Assembly (NCBI GenBank): GCA_964393405.1 | Contig: CAYMTR010000005.1 | Coordinates: 41,197 to 105,196, forward strand | Reading direction: 5' to 3' | Source of the DNA: CAYMTR01 sp964393405 | GTDB lineage: Bacteria; Bacteroidota; Bacteroidia; Bacteroidales; Prolixibacteraceae | DNA: 64,000 nt | In this document: positions 24,811 to 34,166 of the stretch, piece after piece | Position numbering within the stretch: position 1 is the stretch's first letter | Layout: every line of letters starts with the position of its first letter | Made by a program: the position numbers and the translations under genes | The notes under the pieces: model-generated | The model's input: the letters and a program-made list of their open reading frames with translations, nothing else | Told to the model about the DNA's origin: nothing | Databases searched by the model: none

Positions 24811-27387
24811 TTATATAGGTAGAGAAATATAAAAAGTAGAACCAATGCCTATTTCAGATTCAAACCAAATCTTTCCATCTAATTTTTCTACTATCCTTTT
24901 TGATAGAGCCAAACCAAGTCCATTGCCATTGTATTTTCTGGACTTTGATTTCTCCACCTGTGTAAAGCTTTGAAATATTTGGTTTTCAAATTCTTTAGAA
25001 ATCCCAATACCTGAGTCTTTCACATAAATAACTACTTCTTTGCCTTCAAGGTAATGGCCTATTTCAATAAAACCTGATTTGGTGAATTTTAAAGCGTTGT
25101 TCAATAGATTTCTAAGAATTTGTCGAACTCTGGAAATATCACTATTAATGAATATTTCAATATTTAGATGGCCGGGGGAAACTTTAAGTTCTATTCCTCG
25201 TTCATTAGTGCAATGATGATACTCTTTCCTCAATTCCTTGATTAGCTTATCAATGTCAAACTCCTTCTTATTTAATCTAAACTGACCGGTTTCTAATAGA
25301 GAAAAATCCAAAATATCATTAATTATTGATAATAACTGGTCTACATTGTTCTTTATCATTTTTGAAAATTCTTTCTTCTTTTCAATAGTTATATCCTCTT
25401 CAGTAACCAACTTAGTAAATCCCAATATACTATTCAAAGGAGTCCGAATTTCGTGGCTAATATTTGCAAGAAATGCTGATTTCAATTTGTCGCTTAACTC
25501 TGCCTTTTCTAATGCTTTTTTTAGTTCTTCATCAGATTTAATTTTTTGTATTGCATGACTCATTTCGTGCGAAACAAACTCGAGCATCTCCTTATCCTCT
25601 TCAGTAAATGCATTCTCATTTTCATAACTCTGAACAACAAAAACACCTATGACATCATTTTCGTTGTAAAGTGGAACGCCCAACCAGCTTTTGGCGCTTT
25701 GCCCAATAGATTTTACTATACCTGAATCTTTTAATTCTTTAATATCCTGTTCTTTTAACAACATTGATTTTTTTGACCGCAATAAATATGCAGTAAGTGT
25801 TTTGTCTGCTTTAAAGAAAGAAATAGAATCTTTCTGATCTTCATAATGAGGAAGGTAAAAGGTATCAGTTTTTTTATCATACAAAGCAAGGTAGTAATTA
25901 GTTACATCAATTAAATCCTTCATCAAAAAATGAATTCTGTCAATTAAATCACTTAGGTCACTTGCTATTGTAACAGCCTGAGCTATATTGTAAGTAACTT
26001 CTTTAATATCTTCACTTCTCTTCTTCTGTGTAATATCTTCATTAACAGCAAGATAGTTTGTGATACTCCCCTTCTCATCAAATATTGGTGAAACAATAAT
26101 TGACTCATAATATATCTCTCCATTTTTCTTTTTATTACTAAATTCCCCTCGCCATTCTTTTCCCGATTTTATTGTATTCCATAAATTTATGTAATCAGAA
26201 ACAGACTTCTTGCCTGATTTAAGGAACCGAGGATTCTTACCTATTACTTCACTAAGATTATAACCGCTTACCTCTGAAAATTTTGGATTGACATATTCAA
26301 TTCTACCGGCAGTATCGGTTAATACTATTGAGGCCGGACTTTGTTCAATTGCTTGTGATAGCTTTCTTAAAAGTACTTCTATCTCGTTTTTCTCTGCAAT
26401 TTCATATATAAGAAGATCCTTTTGCTTAAAGAAATCACCAATGATGTTTGAAAGCTTCCCAAATTCGTCTTTCCTCTTTAACATTTTTCTTAACAAATCA
26501 GGATCGGAATGTCTGAGACTCAATGAAATCAACCTTAAAGGTCGAAATACCCTAAATAGCATAAATAAAACAAAGGCCGATATTATAAGGAAATAGACAA
26601 TTGTGTTTAATAATAATTTTCTCGACGAACTCAATTCAATTGATTCACCCAATACAAACTTATATGAAGATTCAACTTTTGCCAAAGGTCGTTTAAACCA
26701 ATCATAAAGGATAAAATCACTTAAAATATGATATCTATTGTTTTCAACACCTTCAACGAAAGAACCATTTATATCAGGCAGAATAATTTCAACATTACTA
26801 CCGTTAAACAATCCGATTTCTGATAAATATTTTTCATTCCACAAGCGACCTGCAAAGAAATACCCCATAGGATTAGAAACCCTTTCAAGATCAGATGAAG
26901 GATGTACTGAAGATCCACTTATTTCAACAATATTTGAATGTATTTTAATGAAGAAATGAAATGATTTTCCAGATGAAACGATTTTGCCTAACGTATAATT
27001 ATCGAAAGGTAGCATTTTGACAGGCTCGATTTCAGGCTCACTAAAAGAATAAACTATTGACAGATCAGGTTTATATACCCATACATAATTAGCTTCATAG
27101 GTTGAAGCAGAAGCATCAATGTTTTCTTTTGCCCATTGTACGTCTCCACTCTCAATAAAATTCACCATTTCATCCCAATAAGTATAATCGAATGAATATG
27201 CTTTAAGATTCTGGGACTTGAACTCAATTGTCTTACTTAATAAATTTGCCTTTTCTAATTTCAGCTCTGAAAAAACTACACTTATCTTATTCCTATCGTA
27301 TTTATAAAATTGATATAATCCAAATGTTGATGATAAAACATAAATCACCAGGATTAAAATTATCTGACCTCTTGTTGATCTTATCAT
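24811..27387 (-). CDS. Sensor histidine kinase (CHASE4-PAS-GAF-HisKA-HATPase)
   Basis: The 858-residue kinase has a helix at 8-26, an exported CHASE4-like sensor domain (about 40-255, with AYSFDYTYWDEMVNFI), a second helix (about 258-280), a PAS domain (about 340-455), a GAF domain (about 465-615), HisKA with phospho-acceptor His645 in FLANISHEIRTP, and an ATPase domain (N-box NLLNNALKFT, G-boxes DSGIGI and GNGLGLALSK). There is no receiver or output domain and no response regulator nearby, so the partner is elsewhere. It starts 1 base after the beta-barrel protein gene ends, which suggests joint expression. Confidence 0.93.
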   Translation of the reverse strand: MIRSTRGQIILILVIYVLSSTFGLYQFYKYDRNKISVVFSELKLEKANLLSKTIEFKSQNLKAYSFDYTYWDEMVNFIESGDVQWAKENIDASASTYEANYVWVYKPDLSIVYSFSEPEIEPVKMLPFDNYTLGKIVSSGKSFHFFIKIHSNIVEISGSSVHPSSDLERVSNPMGYFFAGRLWNEKYLSEIGLFNGSNVEIILPDINGSFVEGVENNRYHILSDFILYDWFKRPLAKVESSYKFVLGESIELSSSRKLLLNTIVYFLIISAFVLFMLFRVFRPLRLISLSLRHSDPDLLRKMLKRKDEFGKLSNIIGDFFKQKDLLIYEIAEKNEIEVLLRKLSQAIEQSPASIVLTDTAGRIEYVNPKFSEVSGYNLSEVIGKNPRFLKSGKKSVSDYINLWNTIKSGKEWRGEFSNKKKNGEIYYESIIVSPIFDEKGSITNYLAVNEDITQKKRSEDIKEVTYNIAQAVTIASDLSDLIDRIHFLMKDLIDVTNYYLALYDKKTDTFYLPHYEDQKDSISFFKADKTLTAYLLRSKKSMLLKEQDIKELKDSGIVKSIGQSAKSWLGVPLYNENDVIGVFVVQSYENENAFTEEDKEMLEFVSHEMSHAIQKIKSDEELKKALEKAELSDKLKSAFLANISHEIRTPLNSILGFTKLVTEEDITIEKKKEFSKMIKNNVDQLLSIINDILDFSLLETGQFRLNKKEFDIDKLIKELRKEYHHCTNERGIELKVSPGHLNIEIFINSDISRVRQILRNLLNNALKFTKSGFIEIGHYLEGKEVVIYVKDSGIGISKEFENQIFQSFTQVEKSKSRKYNGNGLGLALSKRIVEKLDGKIWFESEIGIGSTFYISLPI

Positions 27388-27388
27388 T

Positions 27389-28153
27389 TTAAAACTCTTT
27401 CCTGAATTTTAATTCAAATGCAGAAGACGGCAAACCATAAATATCTTTTGTTGCCTGCTTGATTTCATCATCCAAAATGTAGTCATAATAGTAGTTTAAA
27501 TCTACCATAAAACCATCTAAAATAGAATAAGTTACTCCGGCTCTACCTGCTAGGTAGTTAAAAGCACTTTTTTCGATCTCAAAATAACAAGCATTGAATT
27601 TTTTTGACCCTACGCCACCTGACAATGAAGAGGAAACTGTGAATTTGTTGATCAACTCTTTTTCAAAGTCAATTCCGAACTCGTAAAATGATGATCCCGG
27701 GCAAGATAGAATATCAATATTCAAATCCGCAAATAGGGTAAAATCTCCAATCGGATAAAATAAACCAATAAAAAATTCTAATGTTCCCGGTTCATCTTGA
27801 CCGGGATAAGTGTATAAATTTAAAGCACTTTCAAAATCAATAAAAGAGAATGAATGATAATAATCAAAATATACATCAATTTCATTTCCCGGAGTGTCAT
27901 TAATATCCCATATTGGAACATTACCCCAAATATATACTGAGAAATCTTTATAACCTGCATAAACCTGAGGCTGAACAATTACACCTTGGTTCCACACAGC
28001 ACCCCTCCATAAATATCTTTCAGTGAAAGCCGCATCTGCACCAAAATACCAATCAGACTCTTCTTTAATAGTATCCTGAGAGCTAGGATTGCAAAATCCA
28101 TCTTTCCACAATACAATTAACAGTATAGTAAAAATCAAAGATACATACTTCAT
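27389..28153 (-). CDS. Outer-membrane beta-barrel protein, 254 aa
   Basis: From the ATG at 28153 the protein has a signal peptide (MKYVSLIFTILLIVLW...GFCNP) and then alternating amphipathic strands rich in aromatic residues, ending in Phe (LKFRKEF), the hallmark of an outer-membrane barrel. FTERYLWRGAVWNQGVIVQPQ resembles the start of TorF/Gcw_chp-type putative porins, which begin with a 'xYxxRGxxxxxxxPxxQ' strand pair. It directly precedes a histidine kinase gene, so a sensing or signalling partnership is possible but not shown. Confidence 0.78.
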   Translation of the reverse strand: MKYVSLIFTILLIVLWKDGFCNPSSQDTIKEESDWYFGADAAFTERYLWRGAVWNQGVIVQPQVYAGYKDFSVYIWGNVPIWDINDTPGNEIDVYFDYYHSFSFIDFESALNLYTYPGQDEPGTLEFFIGLFYPIGDFTLFADLNIDILSCPGSSFYEFGIDFEKELINKFTVSSSLSGGVGSKKFNACYFEIEKSAFNYLAGRAGVTYSILDGFMVDLNYYYDYILDDEIKQATKDIYGLPSSAFELKFRKEF

Positions 28154-28271
28154 AATATTATTTTTTATTTTAAACACCCAACATTAAATGTCGTAAATAA
28201 TATTATAAAAGTCAAGGCAAGAAAAGAGTAAATATTTTATTAAAAATGTAAAAGTTGAATTGAAAAAAATA

Positions 28272-29558
28272 TTAAAATGAAACCTCCCCGTAAAGATCAA
28301 AATAATCGTTAGAAGAAATCTTGATATCATAAAACTCTCCTACTGATAGTTGGGGAACTAAATTTATAAGGACTTCACCATCGACCTCCGGAGAGTCACA
28401 TTCAGTTCTCCCAATAAAGAAATTACCCTCTTTGCGGTCAATTATTGTACGCAAAACACTGCCTACTTTTTTAGAATTGAGCTCATTCTGAATGCCTTGC
28501 TGAATCTCCATCAAATAATCAGCCCTTTGTTGTTTTACCTCTTGTGGCACATCATCAATGAAATTTATTGCAGCATAAGTATCATCTTCATGTGAATATG
28601 GGAATACTCCCATTCTGTCAAACTTTATTTCTTTGACAAAATCAACAAGTTCAATGAAATCTTCGTTTGTTTCACCGGGAAAACCAACAAGCAATGTCGT
28701 ACGAATTGCAATCCCGGGAACTTCATTTCTAATAAGATTAATTAATTCTCTGGTTTGTTTTCCTGTTATATTTCTTCTCATTCTTGACAGAACATTATCG
28801 GAAATATGTTGAAAGGGAATGTCAAGATACTTACAAACTTTTCTATTTTCCCTCATGATTTTTAAAATCTCAACAGGGAACTTTGCTGGGTAAGCGTAAT
28901 GAAGTCTAATCCATTCTATTCCTTCGATTTTTGAAAGTAGATCTATAAGACTGTCTAATTTCCTTTCTTTATATAGATCTATGCCATAATACGACAATTC
29001 CTGAGCAATCAACAATAACTCTTTTACTCCTCTTTGGGCCAATTTTGTTGCTTCTTCAATTAAATATTCAATTGGTACCGACTTGTAGCCTCCAGTAAAG
29101 TTTGGTATTGCACAAAATGAGCATGAGCGATCGCAGCCTTCTGCTATTTTCAGATATGCAAAATGAGATGGAGTAGTCAAGTGTCTGTCGAACAATAAAT
29201 CCTTTCTTTTTTGAATACCAAGCTCATTAATTATGTCGTCTAAATCGAACTTACCAAAGAAGTGATCTACTTCCGGGATCTCTAATGCCAATTCATTTTT
29301 ATATCTGGCGGATAAACAACCCATCACATAAAGCTTTTTTATCAATCCTTTTTCTTTGGCGTTAATGTATTTCATTATCATGCCTATTGATTCCTCTTTG
29401 GCATCAAGGATAAAGCCACAGGTATTAATAATAACAATATCTGAAGGCTTTTCGGAATCGTGAAAAACTTCAAATCCACCTGACTCGATCTGTTTTAACA
29501 AATGCTCAGAATCCACAAGATTCTTTGAACATCCCATTGTTATAACATTTACCTTCAT
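28272..29558 (-). CDS. rimO: Ribosomal protein S12 methylthiotransferase
   Basis: The 428-residue radical-SAM enzyme adds a methylthio group to an Asp of ribosomal protein S12. The N-terminal MTTase domain holds Cys10, Cys47 and Cys81 (second [4Fe-4S] cluster) and starts MKVNVITMGCSKNLVDSE, the RimO-type signature. The radical-SAM motif is CDRSCSFC (142-149), followed by YKSVPIEYLIEEA. A TRAM domain occupies about the last 65 residues. It lies 27 bp downstream of ftsY and is probably co-transcribed. Confidence 0.95.
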   Translation of the reverse strand: MKVNVITMGCSKNLVDSEHLLKQIESGGFEVFHDSEKPSDIVIINTCGFILDAKEESIGMIMKYINAKEKGLIKKLYVMGCLSARYKNELALEIPEVDHFFGKFDLDDIINELGIQKRKDLLFDRHLTTPSHFAYLKIAEGCDRSCSFCAIPNFTGGYKSVPIEYLIEEATKLAQRGVKELLLIAQELSYYGIDLYKERKLDSLIDLLSKIEGIEWIRLHYAYPAKFPVEILKIMRENRKVCKYLDIPFQHISDNVLSRMRRNITGKQTRELINLIRNEVPGIAIRTTLLVGFPGETNEDFIELVDFVKEIKFDRMGVFPYSHEDDTYAAINFIDDVPQEVKQQRADYLMEIQQGIQNELNSKKVGSVLRTIIDRKEGNFFIGRTECDSPEVDGEVLINLVPQLSVGEFYDIKISSNDYFDLYGEVSF

Positions 29559-29585
29559 TGTGAGATATAAAAACTAAAGAGACTA

Positions 29586-30539
29586 TTAATTTTTGAAAAA
29601 AGATTCAACAAATTCTTTTCTGTTGAAAATTTGAAGATCTTCCATTTTTTCACCTATACCGATATATTTTACAGGTATTTTGAATTGATCTGAAATTCCG
29701 AGAACCACTCCACCCTTAGCAGTCCCGTCAAGTTTTGTTAAAGCCAAAGCAGTTACTTCAGTCGCTAATGTAAATTGTTTGGCCTGTTCAAAAGCATTTT
29801 GGCCTGTAGAGCCATCAAGAATGAGCAAAACCTCGTGTGGAGCGTCAGGCACTACCTTTTGCATTACCCTTTTTATTTTCGACAATTCACCCATGAGGTT
29901 TACTTTATTGTGAAGCCTTCCTGCTGTATCAATAATTACAACATCAGCGCCACTTGATTTAGCAGATGAAACAGTGTCAAAGGCAACAGAAGCTGGATCA
30001 GAACCCATCTTTTGCTTAATAATTGGAACGTTAACCCTGCTAGCCCATATTTCAAGCTGGTCTATTGCTGCTGCCCTGAAAGTGTCTGCAGCTCCTATTA
30101 CAACACTTTTACCGGCCTGTTTAAACTGATGGGCAAGTTTACCTATTGTGGTAGTTTTACCTACACCATTAACCCCAACAACCATAATTACGTAAGGGTC
30201 TGACGATTGAGGAAGGTCAAAATCAGAAGCATCTCCTGAATTGTTTTCTTCAAGCAATGAAGCAATCTCTTCTTTTAGAATGCTGTTCAATTCTGAAGTA
30301 TTAACATACTTATCCTTTGAAACCCTTTCTTCAATCCTTTTTATTATTTTTAGAGTAGTCTCAACACCTACATCAGAAGATATCAATATTTCCTCAAGAT
30401 TATCAAGTACATCATCATCAACTTTCGATTTACCAACGATAGCTCGTGACAATTTCCCAAAGAAACTTTCCTTGGTCTTGGATAAACCTTGTTCAAGGCT
30501 TTCTTTTTTCTTTGCAGTAAAACTTCCGAAAATACCCAT
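29586..30539 (-). CDS. ftsY: Signal recognition particle receptor FtsY
   Basis: The 317-residue SRP GTPase targets ribosome-nascent chains to the membrane. After a short, slightly charged N-terminus and the NG helical domain come G1 (GVNGVGKTTTIGKLA), DTFRAAAIDQLEIW, G3 (IIDTAGRLHNK), G4 (TKLDGTAKGG) and the closing GIGEKMEDLQIF. It lacks the long acidic A domain of E. coli FtsY, as is usual in Bacteroidota. It starts just after the terminator of the L28 operon and leads into rimO. Confidence 0.96.
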   Translation of the reverse strand: MGIFGSFTAKKKESLEQGLSKTKESFFGKLSRAIVGKSKVDDDVLDNLEEILISSDVGVETTLKIIKRIEERVSKDKYVNTSELNSILKEEIASLLEENNSGDASDFDLPQSSDPYVIMVVGVNGVGKTTTIGKLAHQFKQAGKSVVIGAADTFRAAAIDQLEIWASRVNVPIIKQKMGSDPASVAFDTVSSAKSSGADVVIIDTAGRLHNKVNLMGELSKIKRVMQKVVPDAPHEVLLILDGSTGQNAFEQAKQFTLATEVTALALTKLDGTAKGGVVLGISDQFKIPVKYIGIGEKMEDLQIFNRKEFVESFFKN

Positions 30540-30576
30540 TTATAAATTTCAATATTAATTTGTTTGTAAACTCAAT

Positions 30577-30613
30577 AAAAAAAGCTTTCACCCAAAGGTA
30601 AAAGCTTTTTTTT
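30577..30613 (-). terminator. Terminator of the rpmB-rpmG-DUF4295 operon
   Basis: A 12-bp A/T-flanked stem (AAAAAAAGCTTT at 30577-30588 with its complement at 30601-30612), with T-runs on both strands, lies 19 bases after the DUF4295 stop and before ftsY. It could act in both directions; on the minus strand it closes the ribosomal protein operon. Confidence 0.8.
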
Positions 30614-30631
30614 GTCAACAGAATATTTTTT

Positions 30632-30784
30632 TTACTTTTTGAAGTATTCCTGAACCAATTCATTTGGAACTACACTTTCCTCAAATACGTAAGCACCGGA
30701 TTTTTCGGATTTTACCATCTTGATCACTTTGGCATGACCTTTACCAGCACCTTTCTGAAGTGATGCAACTGTTTTCTTTGCCAT
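30632..30784 (-). CDS. DUF4295 small basic protein, 50 aa
   Basis: This short gene lies 7 bases after rpmG. The protein starts MAKKTVASLQKGAGKGHAK, is very basic in its first half and ends VPNELVQEYFKK. This matches DUF4295, a tiny Bacteroidota protein always next to L28 and L33. Its place in a ribosomal protein operon and its charge suggest that it binds the ribosome, but that is inference. Confidence 0.9.
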   Translation of the reverse strand: MAKKTVASLQKGAGKGHAKVIKMVKSEKSGAYVFEESVVPNELVQEYFKK

Positions 30785-30791
30785 ATCTCAA

Positions 30792-30980
30792 CTATTTTAT
30801 TTCTTTATGAACTGTAACCTTCTTCAGAACCGGGTTATATTTTTTCATCTCCATTCTATCTGGAGTGTTTTTACGATTCTTAGTAGTAATATAACGTGAA
30901 GTACCTGGTAATCCGCTTTCTTTGTGCTCTGTGCACTCAAGGATTACTTGAATTCTATTACCTTTTGCTTTCTTTGCCAT
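30792..30980 (-). CDS. rpmG: 50S ribosomal protein L33
   Basis: The 62-residue protein has the L33 pattern: MAKKAKGNRIQVILECTEHK, then SRYITTKNRKNTPDRMEMKK, and a basic tail. It lacks the CxxC pairs of zinc-binding L33 (only one Cys remains), so it is the zinc-independent form. It lies 12 bp after rpmB and before the DUF4295 gene in one operon. Confidence 0.95.
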   Translation of the reverse strand: MAKKAKGNRIQVILECTEHKESGLPGTSRYITTKNRKNTPDRMEMKKYNPVLKKVTVHKEIK

Positions 30981-30992
30981 TGCGCACTCTTT

Positions 30993-31238
30993 TTATAAGT
31001 TAGAAGAAACGAAACCGCTTTCACGTGCTTCTTTCAATGCTGCTGATAAACCTTTCTTGTTGATGGTACGAATACCTGCAGCTGAAACATTTAATGTTAT
31101 CCAACGATCTTCTTCAGTGATGAAGAACTTCTTAGTGAACAAATTAAGATTAAATCTACGTTTTGTTCTACGTTTAGAGTGTGAAACATTGTTTCCCACC
31201 ATTGCTTTTTTTCCGGTTATTTGACAAACTTGTGACAT
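30993..31238 (-). CDS. rpmB: 50S ribosomal protein L28
   Basis: The 81-residue protein begins MSQVCQITGKKAMVGNNVSHS and continues with SKRRTKRRFNLNL, both L28 signatures. It is the first gene of the rpmB-rpmG-DUF4295 operon. The 224-bp gap upstream (31239-31462) is shared with a divergent protease gene and should contain both promoters; TTTG-rich sequence is present but no strict consensus. Confidence 0.96.
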   Translation of the reverse strand: MSQVCQITGKKAMVGNNVSHSKRRTKRRFNLNLFTKKFFITEEDRWITLNVSAAGIRTINKKGLSAALKEARESGFVSSNL

Positions 31239-31462
31239 CGTCTTATTTTTTCTTCAGAACTCTTTTTTCAAACAGACCGCAAAATAAATACAATTAAAGT
31301 TAACTTACAAATAAAAGTATCAATATTTTTCACTAACCTTAAATTGATTTTAAATGCGTTGAAAACATGAGTATTACATGTTAATTTGAAGTCAATTTAC
31401 AATTAATATTGAATTTATTGAATTAGTTTTTTACAAATTCTTTTATTGTCTTAATTTGCAGT

Positions 31463-32284
31463 ATGCAACAAAGTAATGAAAAATTTTACCCATCAGTGAT
31501 CGAGGCTGTTCATTTGCTGGTATTACTGCTTGTTCTTCAGGCATTAATTGATTTTCCTATTGCCTTATACGACTATTATAATGACACCAATATCCTTTCA
31601 AATCCTTGGATTAATTCTATCTCAGGAATTGCTATCCTTACTTTCATTTTTATATATGGACTGAAAAAATCAAAGAATAAAATTACTGAAGTTCTGCCAG
31701 TTAAGCTTTTTAATCCTCTTGTTATAGTTCCAATAATAATAATTCTTTTATGCTTACAATTCCTTGTTGGACTATTAAACATTGAAATAGAGAAAGTACT
31801 GCCTGCACCATCTTGGTTCTGGGAAATATTTGATAAAATATTTGATAATAAATTTGGCTTTTGGGGTGCATTCTTCAAGGTTGCTATCATAGCCCCTATT
31901 ATTGAAGAGTCGCTTTTCAGGGGAATAATCATGCATGGGTTTATGAAAAATTATAAAAATTGGTATTCAATTCTTATTTCAGCAATTTTATTCTCAGTAT
32001 ACCATTTAAACCCATGGCAAATGTCGTACACTTTCTTCTTAGGATTGCTTTTAGGGTGGATAATGATACGTTCAAAATCTTTAATCCTTTGCATTATAAT
32101 CCACTCCCTAAACAACCTCTCGGTACTGCTAACTGTGACGTACAACAAGGTGATAACTGAAAAATTTACATTTGATTTTACAAATACAGAAAAGAGTTTA
32201 ATGAGTATCGCTGCAATAACTGTTTGTTGCATGCTTGTGATATTATTCACAAAGAAGTCTGCAGCTCTGCAAAAATTAACCTAA
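31463..32284 (+). CDS. CPBP-family intramembrane metalloprotease
   Basis: The 273-residue protein has about seven to eight hydrophobic helices and the conserved CPBP (Abi/Rce1-like) motifs: EESLFRG (Glu148, Glu149, Arg153), His181 in SVYHLNPWQ, and His214 in IIIHSLNN (Asn217). These residues form the active site in Rce1-type proteases. Bacterial members process peptides or act in immunity to bacteriocins; the substrate here is unknown. The ATG is preceded by TTAATTTG-CAGT, close to a -7 element, so the mRNA may be leaderless. Confidence 0.88.
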   Translation: MQQSNEKFYPSVIEAVHLLVLLLVLQALIDFPIALYDYYNDTNILSNPWINSISGIAILTFIFIYGLKKSKNKITEVLPVKLFNPLVIVPIIIILLCLQFLVGLLNIEIEKVLPAPSWFWEIFDKIFDNKFGFWGAFFKVAIIAPIIEESLFRGIIMHGFMKNYKNWYSILISAILFSVYHLNPWQMSYTFFLGLLLGWIMIRSKSLILCIIIHSLNNLSVLLTVTYNKVITEKFTFDFTNTEKSLMSIAAITVCCMLVILFTKKSAALQKLT

Positions 32285-32290
32285 AACATA

Positions 32291-32875
32291 TTATTCTACT
32301 TCTTCATATTCAGTATCAATAGTATCCGGTTCTTCGGGCGTTCTTTTCAAATTCTTGCGTTTTATTATTGACCCGAATATTTTCCATATTCCATAGATAA
32401 TAATCAATCCTCCAATGATTTTCATTATCGTTTGCTCGCTACCTGTTCTGTTGACTAACATGTATATTCCGGCAAGAACTGCAATAACTGACAATATCAC
32501 ACCTACCCAAGAAAATTTGAAGAACTTATTGCCACCAAACTGTGCCCCCAAGAAAGAAATTCCTACTATTATCAAAATAAAACTCAAAAAGAAAATAATT
32601 ATTCCTGCCACAAATGCTGGAAACATCAAAAATACAGCTCCAAAAATTAAGCTTGTAATGCCACTCGGCACGGCTAAAAAAGAAGTGGAATTCTGAGAGA
32701 TTGCCATTGAAGATATCAAACCTGTTATTCCTGTAAAGATTAAGATACCCCCAAGGAACTGAATAAAAACATTCATTGTAATTCCCTGAATGAAAATTAC
32801 CGCAGAGCCGGCAAATATGTATATCAGACCGGCAATTATTGCGTAAATAGTATTAGATTGCCTTTGAATTATCAT
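32291..32875 (-). CDS. HdeD/DUF308-like membrane protein
   Basis: From ATG 32875 (MIIQRQSNTIYAIIAGLIYI) the 194-residue protein has six hydrophobic helices arranged as three repeated pairs and a charged C-terminal tail (TPEEPDTIDTEYEEVE). The repeating 'GxxxIxxGxxxL' pattern matches the DUF308/HdeD family, linked to acid stress in E. coli; function here is unknown. A longer reading starts from TTG at 32887 but would overlap the -7 promoter element, so the ATG is preferred. Confidence 0.78.
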   Translation of the reverse strand: MIIQRQSNTIYAIIAGLIYIFAGSAVIFIQGITMNVFIQFLGGILIFTGITGLISSMAISQNSTSFLAVPSGITSLIFGAVFLMFPAFVAGIIIFFLSFILIIVGISFLGAQFGGNKFFKFSWVGVILSVIAVLAGIYMLVNRTGSEQTIMKIIGGLIIIYGIWKIFGSIIKRKNLKRTPEEPDTIDTEYEEVE

Positions 32876-32884
32876 TTTTTTCAA

Positions 32885-32892
32885 CAAATATA
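32885..32892 (-). promoter_or_regulatory. -7 element directly before the HdeD-like gene
   Basis: TATATTTG on the minus strand matches TAnnTTTG exactly and ends nine bases before the ATG at 32875. It overlaps the end of the T-run of the tRNA terminator. No TTTG lies at the usual -33 distance. Confidence 0.4.
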
Positions 32893-32895
32893 AAG

Positions 32896-32934
32896 AAAAA
32901 GTGCCCGGTTTTTCCTAAGAAAATATCCGGACAC
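32896..32934 (-). terminator. Terminator of the tRNA-Arg gene
   Basis: On the minus strand, GTGTCCGG and CCGGGCAC (8-bp stem, one mismatch; plus-strand arms 32901-32908 and 32927-32934) are followed by TTTTTC. It starts 15 bases after the tRNA 3' end. Confidence 0.7.
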
Positions 32935-32948
32935 CTTATTGTTTGGCG

Positions 32949-33022
32949 TGATCCTGACGGGGATCGAACCCATAACCTACGGCTTAGAAGGCCGTTGCTC
33001 TATCCAATTGAGCTACAGGACC
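32949..33022 (-). tRNA. tRNA-Arg (anticodon UCU)
   Basis: The 74-nt minus-strand sequence folds as a tRNA: acceptor GGTCCTG/CAGGATC (one G-U pair), D arm GCTC...GAGC, anticodon stem ACGGC/GCCGT around loop CTTCTAA, and T arm with GGTTCGATCCC. The anticodon TCT decodes AGA and AGG. The CCA end is not encoded. Confidence 0.97.
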
Positions 33023-33131
33023 AGCAAAAACATTCCATTTTGCGGCTGCAAATATAAATATTTGGAATTAATATTGAACCTTTTTAAATAATTATTCAAC
33101 CTTTAAAGCAGACTTTTCGGAATTCTTTAAA

Positions 33132-34166
33132 CTACATAAGGAAAATACTCTTCTCTTCACATTGTTTTATCATTTCTTCCGGCCATATAGATGATTGAAC
33201 TTCACCAATATGCGCTTTTTGCAGGAAATACATGCAAATCCTTGACTGGCCAATACCTCCACCAATCGATAATGGTAATTCATCATTTAAAAGCATCTTG
33301 TGAAATAAAAGACTTTTCCTTGCTTCCGAACCGGCAATTTTTAATTGTTCGTTTAGTGCTTTTTTGTCAACTCTTATTCCCATAGATGAAATTTCAAACG
33401 CACGTTCCAAAATCGGATTCCAAATTATAATATCACCATTTAGTCCTTTATATCCATTATCTGAAGCTGTTGTCCAGTCGTCATAATCCGGAGCCCTGCC
33501 ATCGTGTTTTTCCCCGTTGGAAAGATCTCCTCCTATACCGATAATAAATACTGCCCCATACTTCTTGGCAACTTCTGTTTCTCGTTCAAACGGAGTCATG
33601 TCAGGAAACATTTTCAATAATTCTTCTGAATGGAAAAAAGTAATATCCTCGGGCAGAATAGGGTTAATATCAACAAATTCTTCACAAACCTGAAATTCTG
33701 TTCTTTTTAACACAAGAAAGATTCTCCTGACAACATCCTTAAGAAAATCAATGTTTCTTTGTTTTTCAGAAATTGTTACTTCCCAATCCCATTGATCTAC
33801 ATATAGTGAATGAATATTATCAAGCTCTTCATCAGCCCTGATTGCATTCATATCAGTATAGATTCCATAACCAACTGGAATGTCCAATTTGCCAAGTGTC
33901 ATCCTTTTCCATTTTGCTAAAGAATGAACAACCTCAGCAACTTGACCACCTAAATCCTTAATTGGAAAATTAACTGCCCTTTCAATCCCGTTCAAATCAT
34001 CGTTTATACCTGTACCCCTCAACACAAAAAGAGGAGCAGTGACTCTTCTTAATTTAAGCTCTGATGAAAGATTAACCTGAAAACAATCTTTTACCAATTT
34101 AATCGCTTTCTCTGTTTGCACAGGATCTAAAATAGGTCTGTAACCTTTGGGAATTGTTAATTTCAT
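33132..34166 (-). CDS. asnA: Aspartate-ammonia ligase (asparagine synthetase A)
   Basis: The 344-residue enzyme makes asparagine from aspartate, ammonia and ATP and has the class II aminoacyl-tRNA-synthetase-like fold. Recognisable blocks are RVTAPLFV, VHSLAKWKRMTLGKL, GIYTDMNAIRADEELDNIHS, YVDQWDWE, then GLNGDIIIWNP and LSIGGGIGQSRICMYFL near the C-terminus. Length is typical (E. coli 330). A dyad at 34230-34251 may be an operator, and an AsnC-type regulator lies 1.3 kb away. Confidence 0.95.
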   Translation of the reverse strand: MKLTIPKGYRPILDPVQTEKAIKLVKDCFQVNLSSELKLRRVTAPLFVLRGTGINDDLNGIERAVNFPIKDLGGQVAEVVHSLAKWKRMTLGKLDIPVGYGIYTDMNAIRADEELDNIHSLYVDQWDWEVTISEKQRNIDFLKDVVRRIFLVLKRTEFQVCEEFVDINPILPEDITFFHSEELLKMFPDMTPFERETEVAKKYGAVFIIGIGGDLSNGEKHDGRAPDYDDWTTASDNGYKGLNGDIIIWNPILERAFEISSMGIRVDKKALNEQLKIAGSEARKSLLFHKMLLNDELPLSIGGGIGQSRICMYFLQKAHIGEVQSSIWPEEMIKQCEEKSIFLM

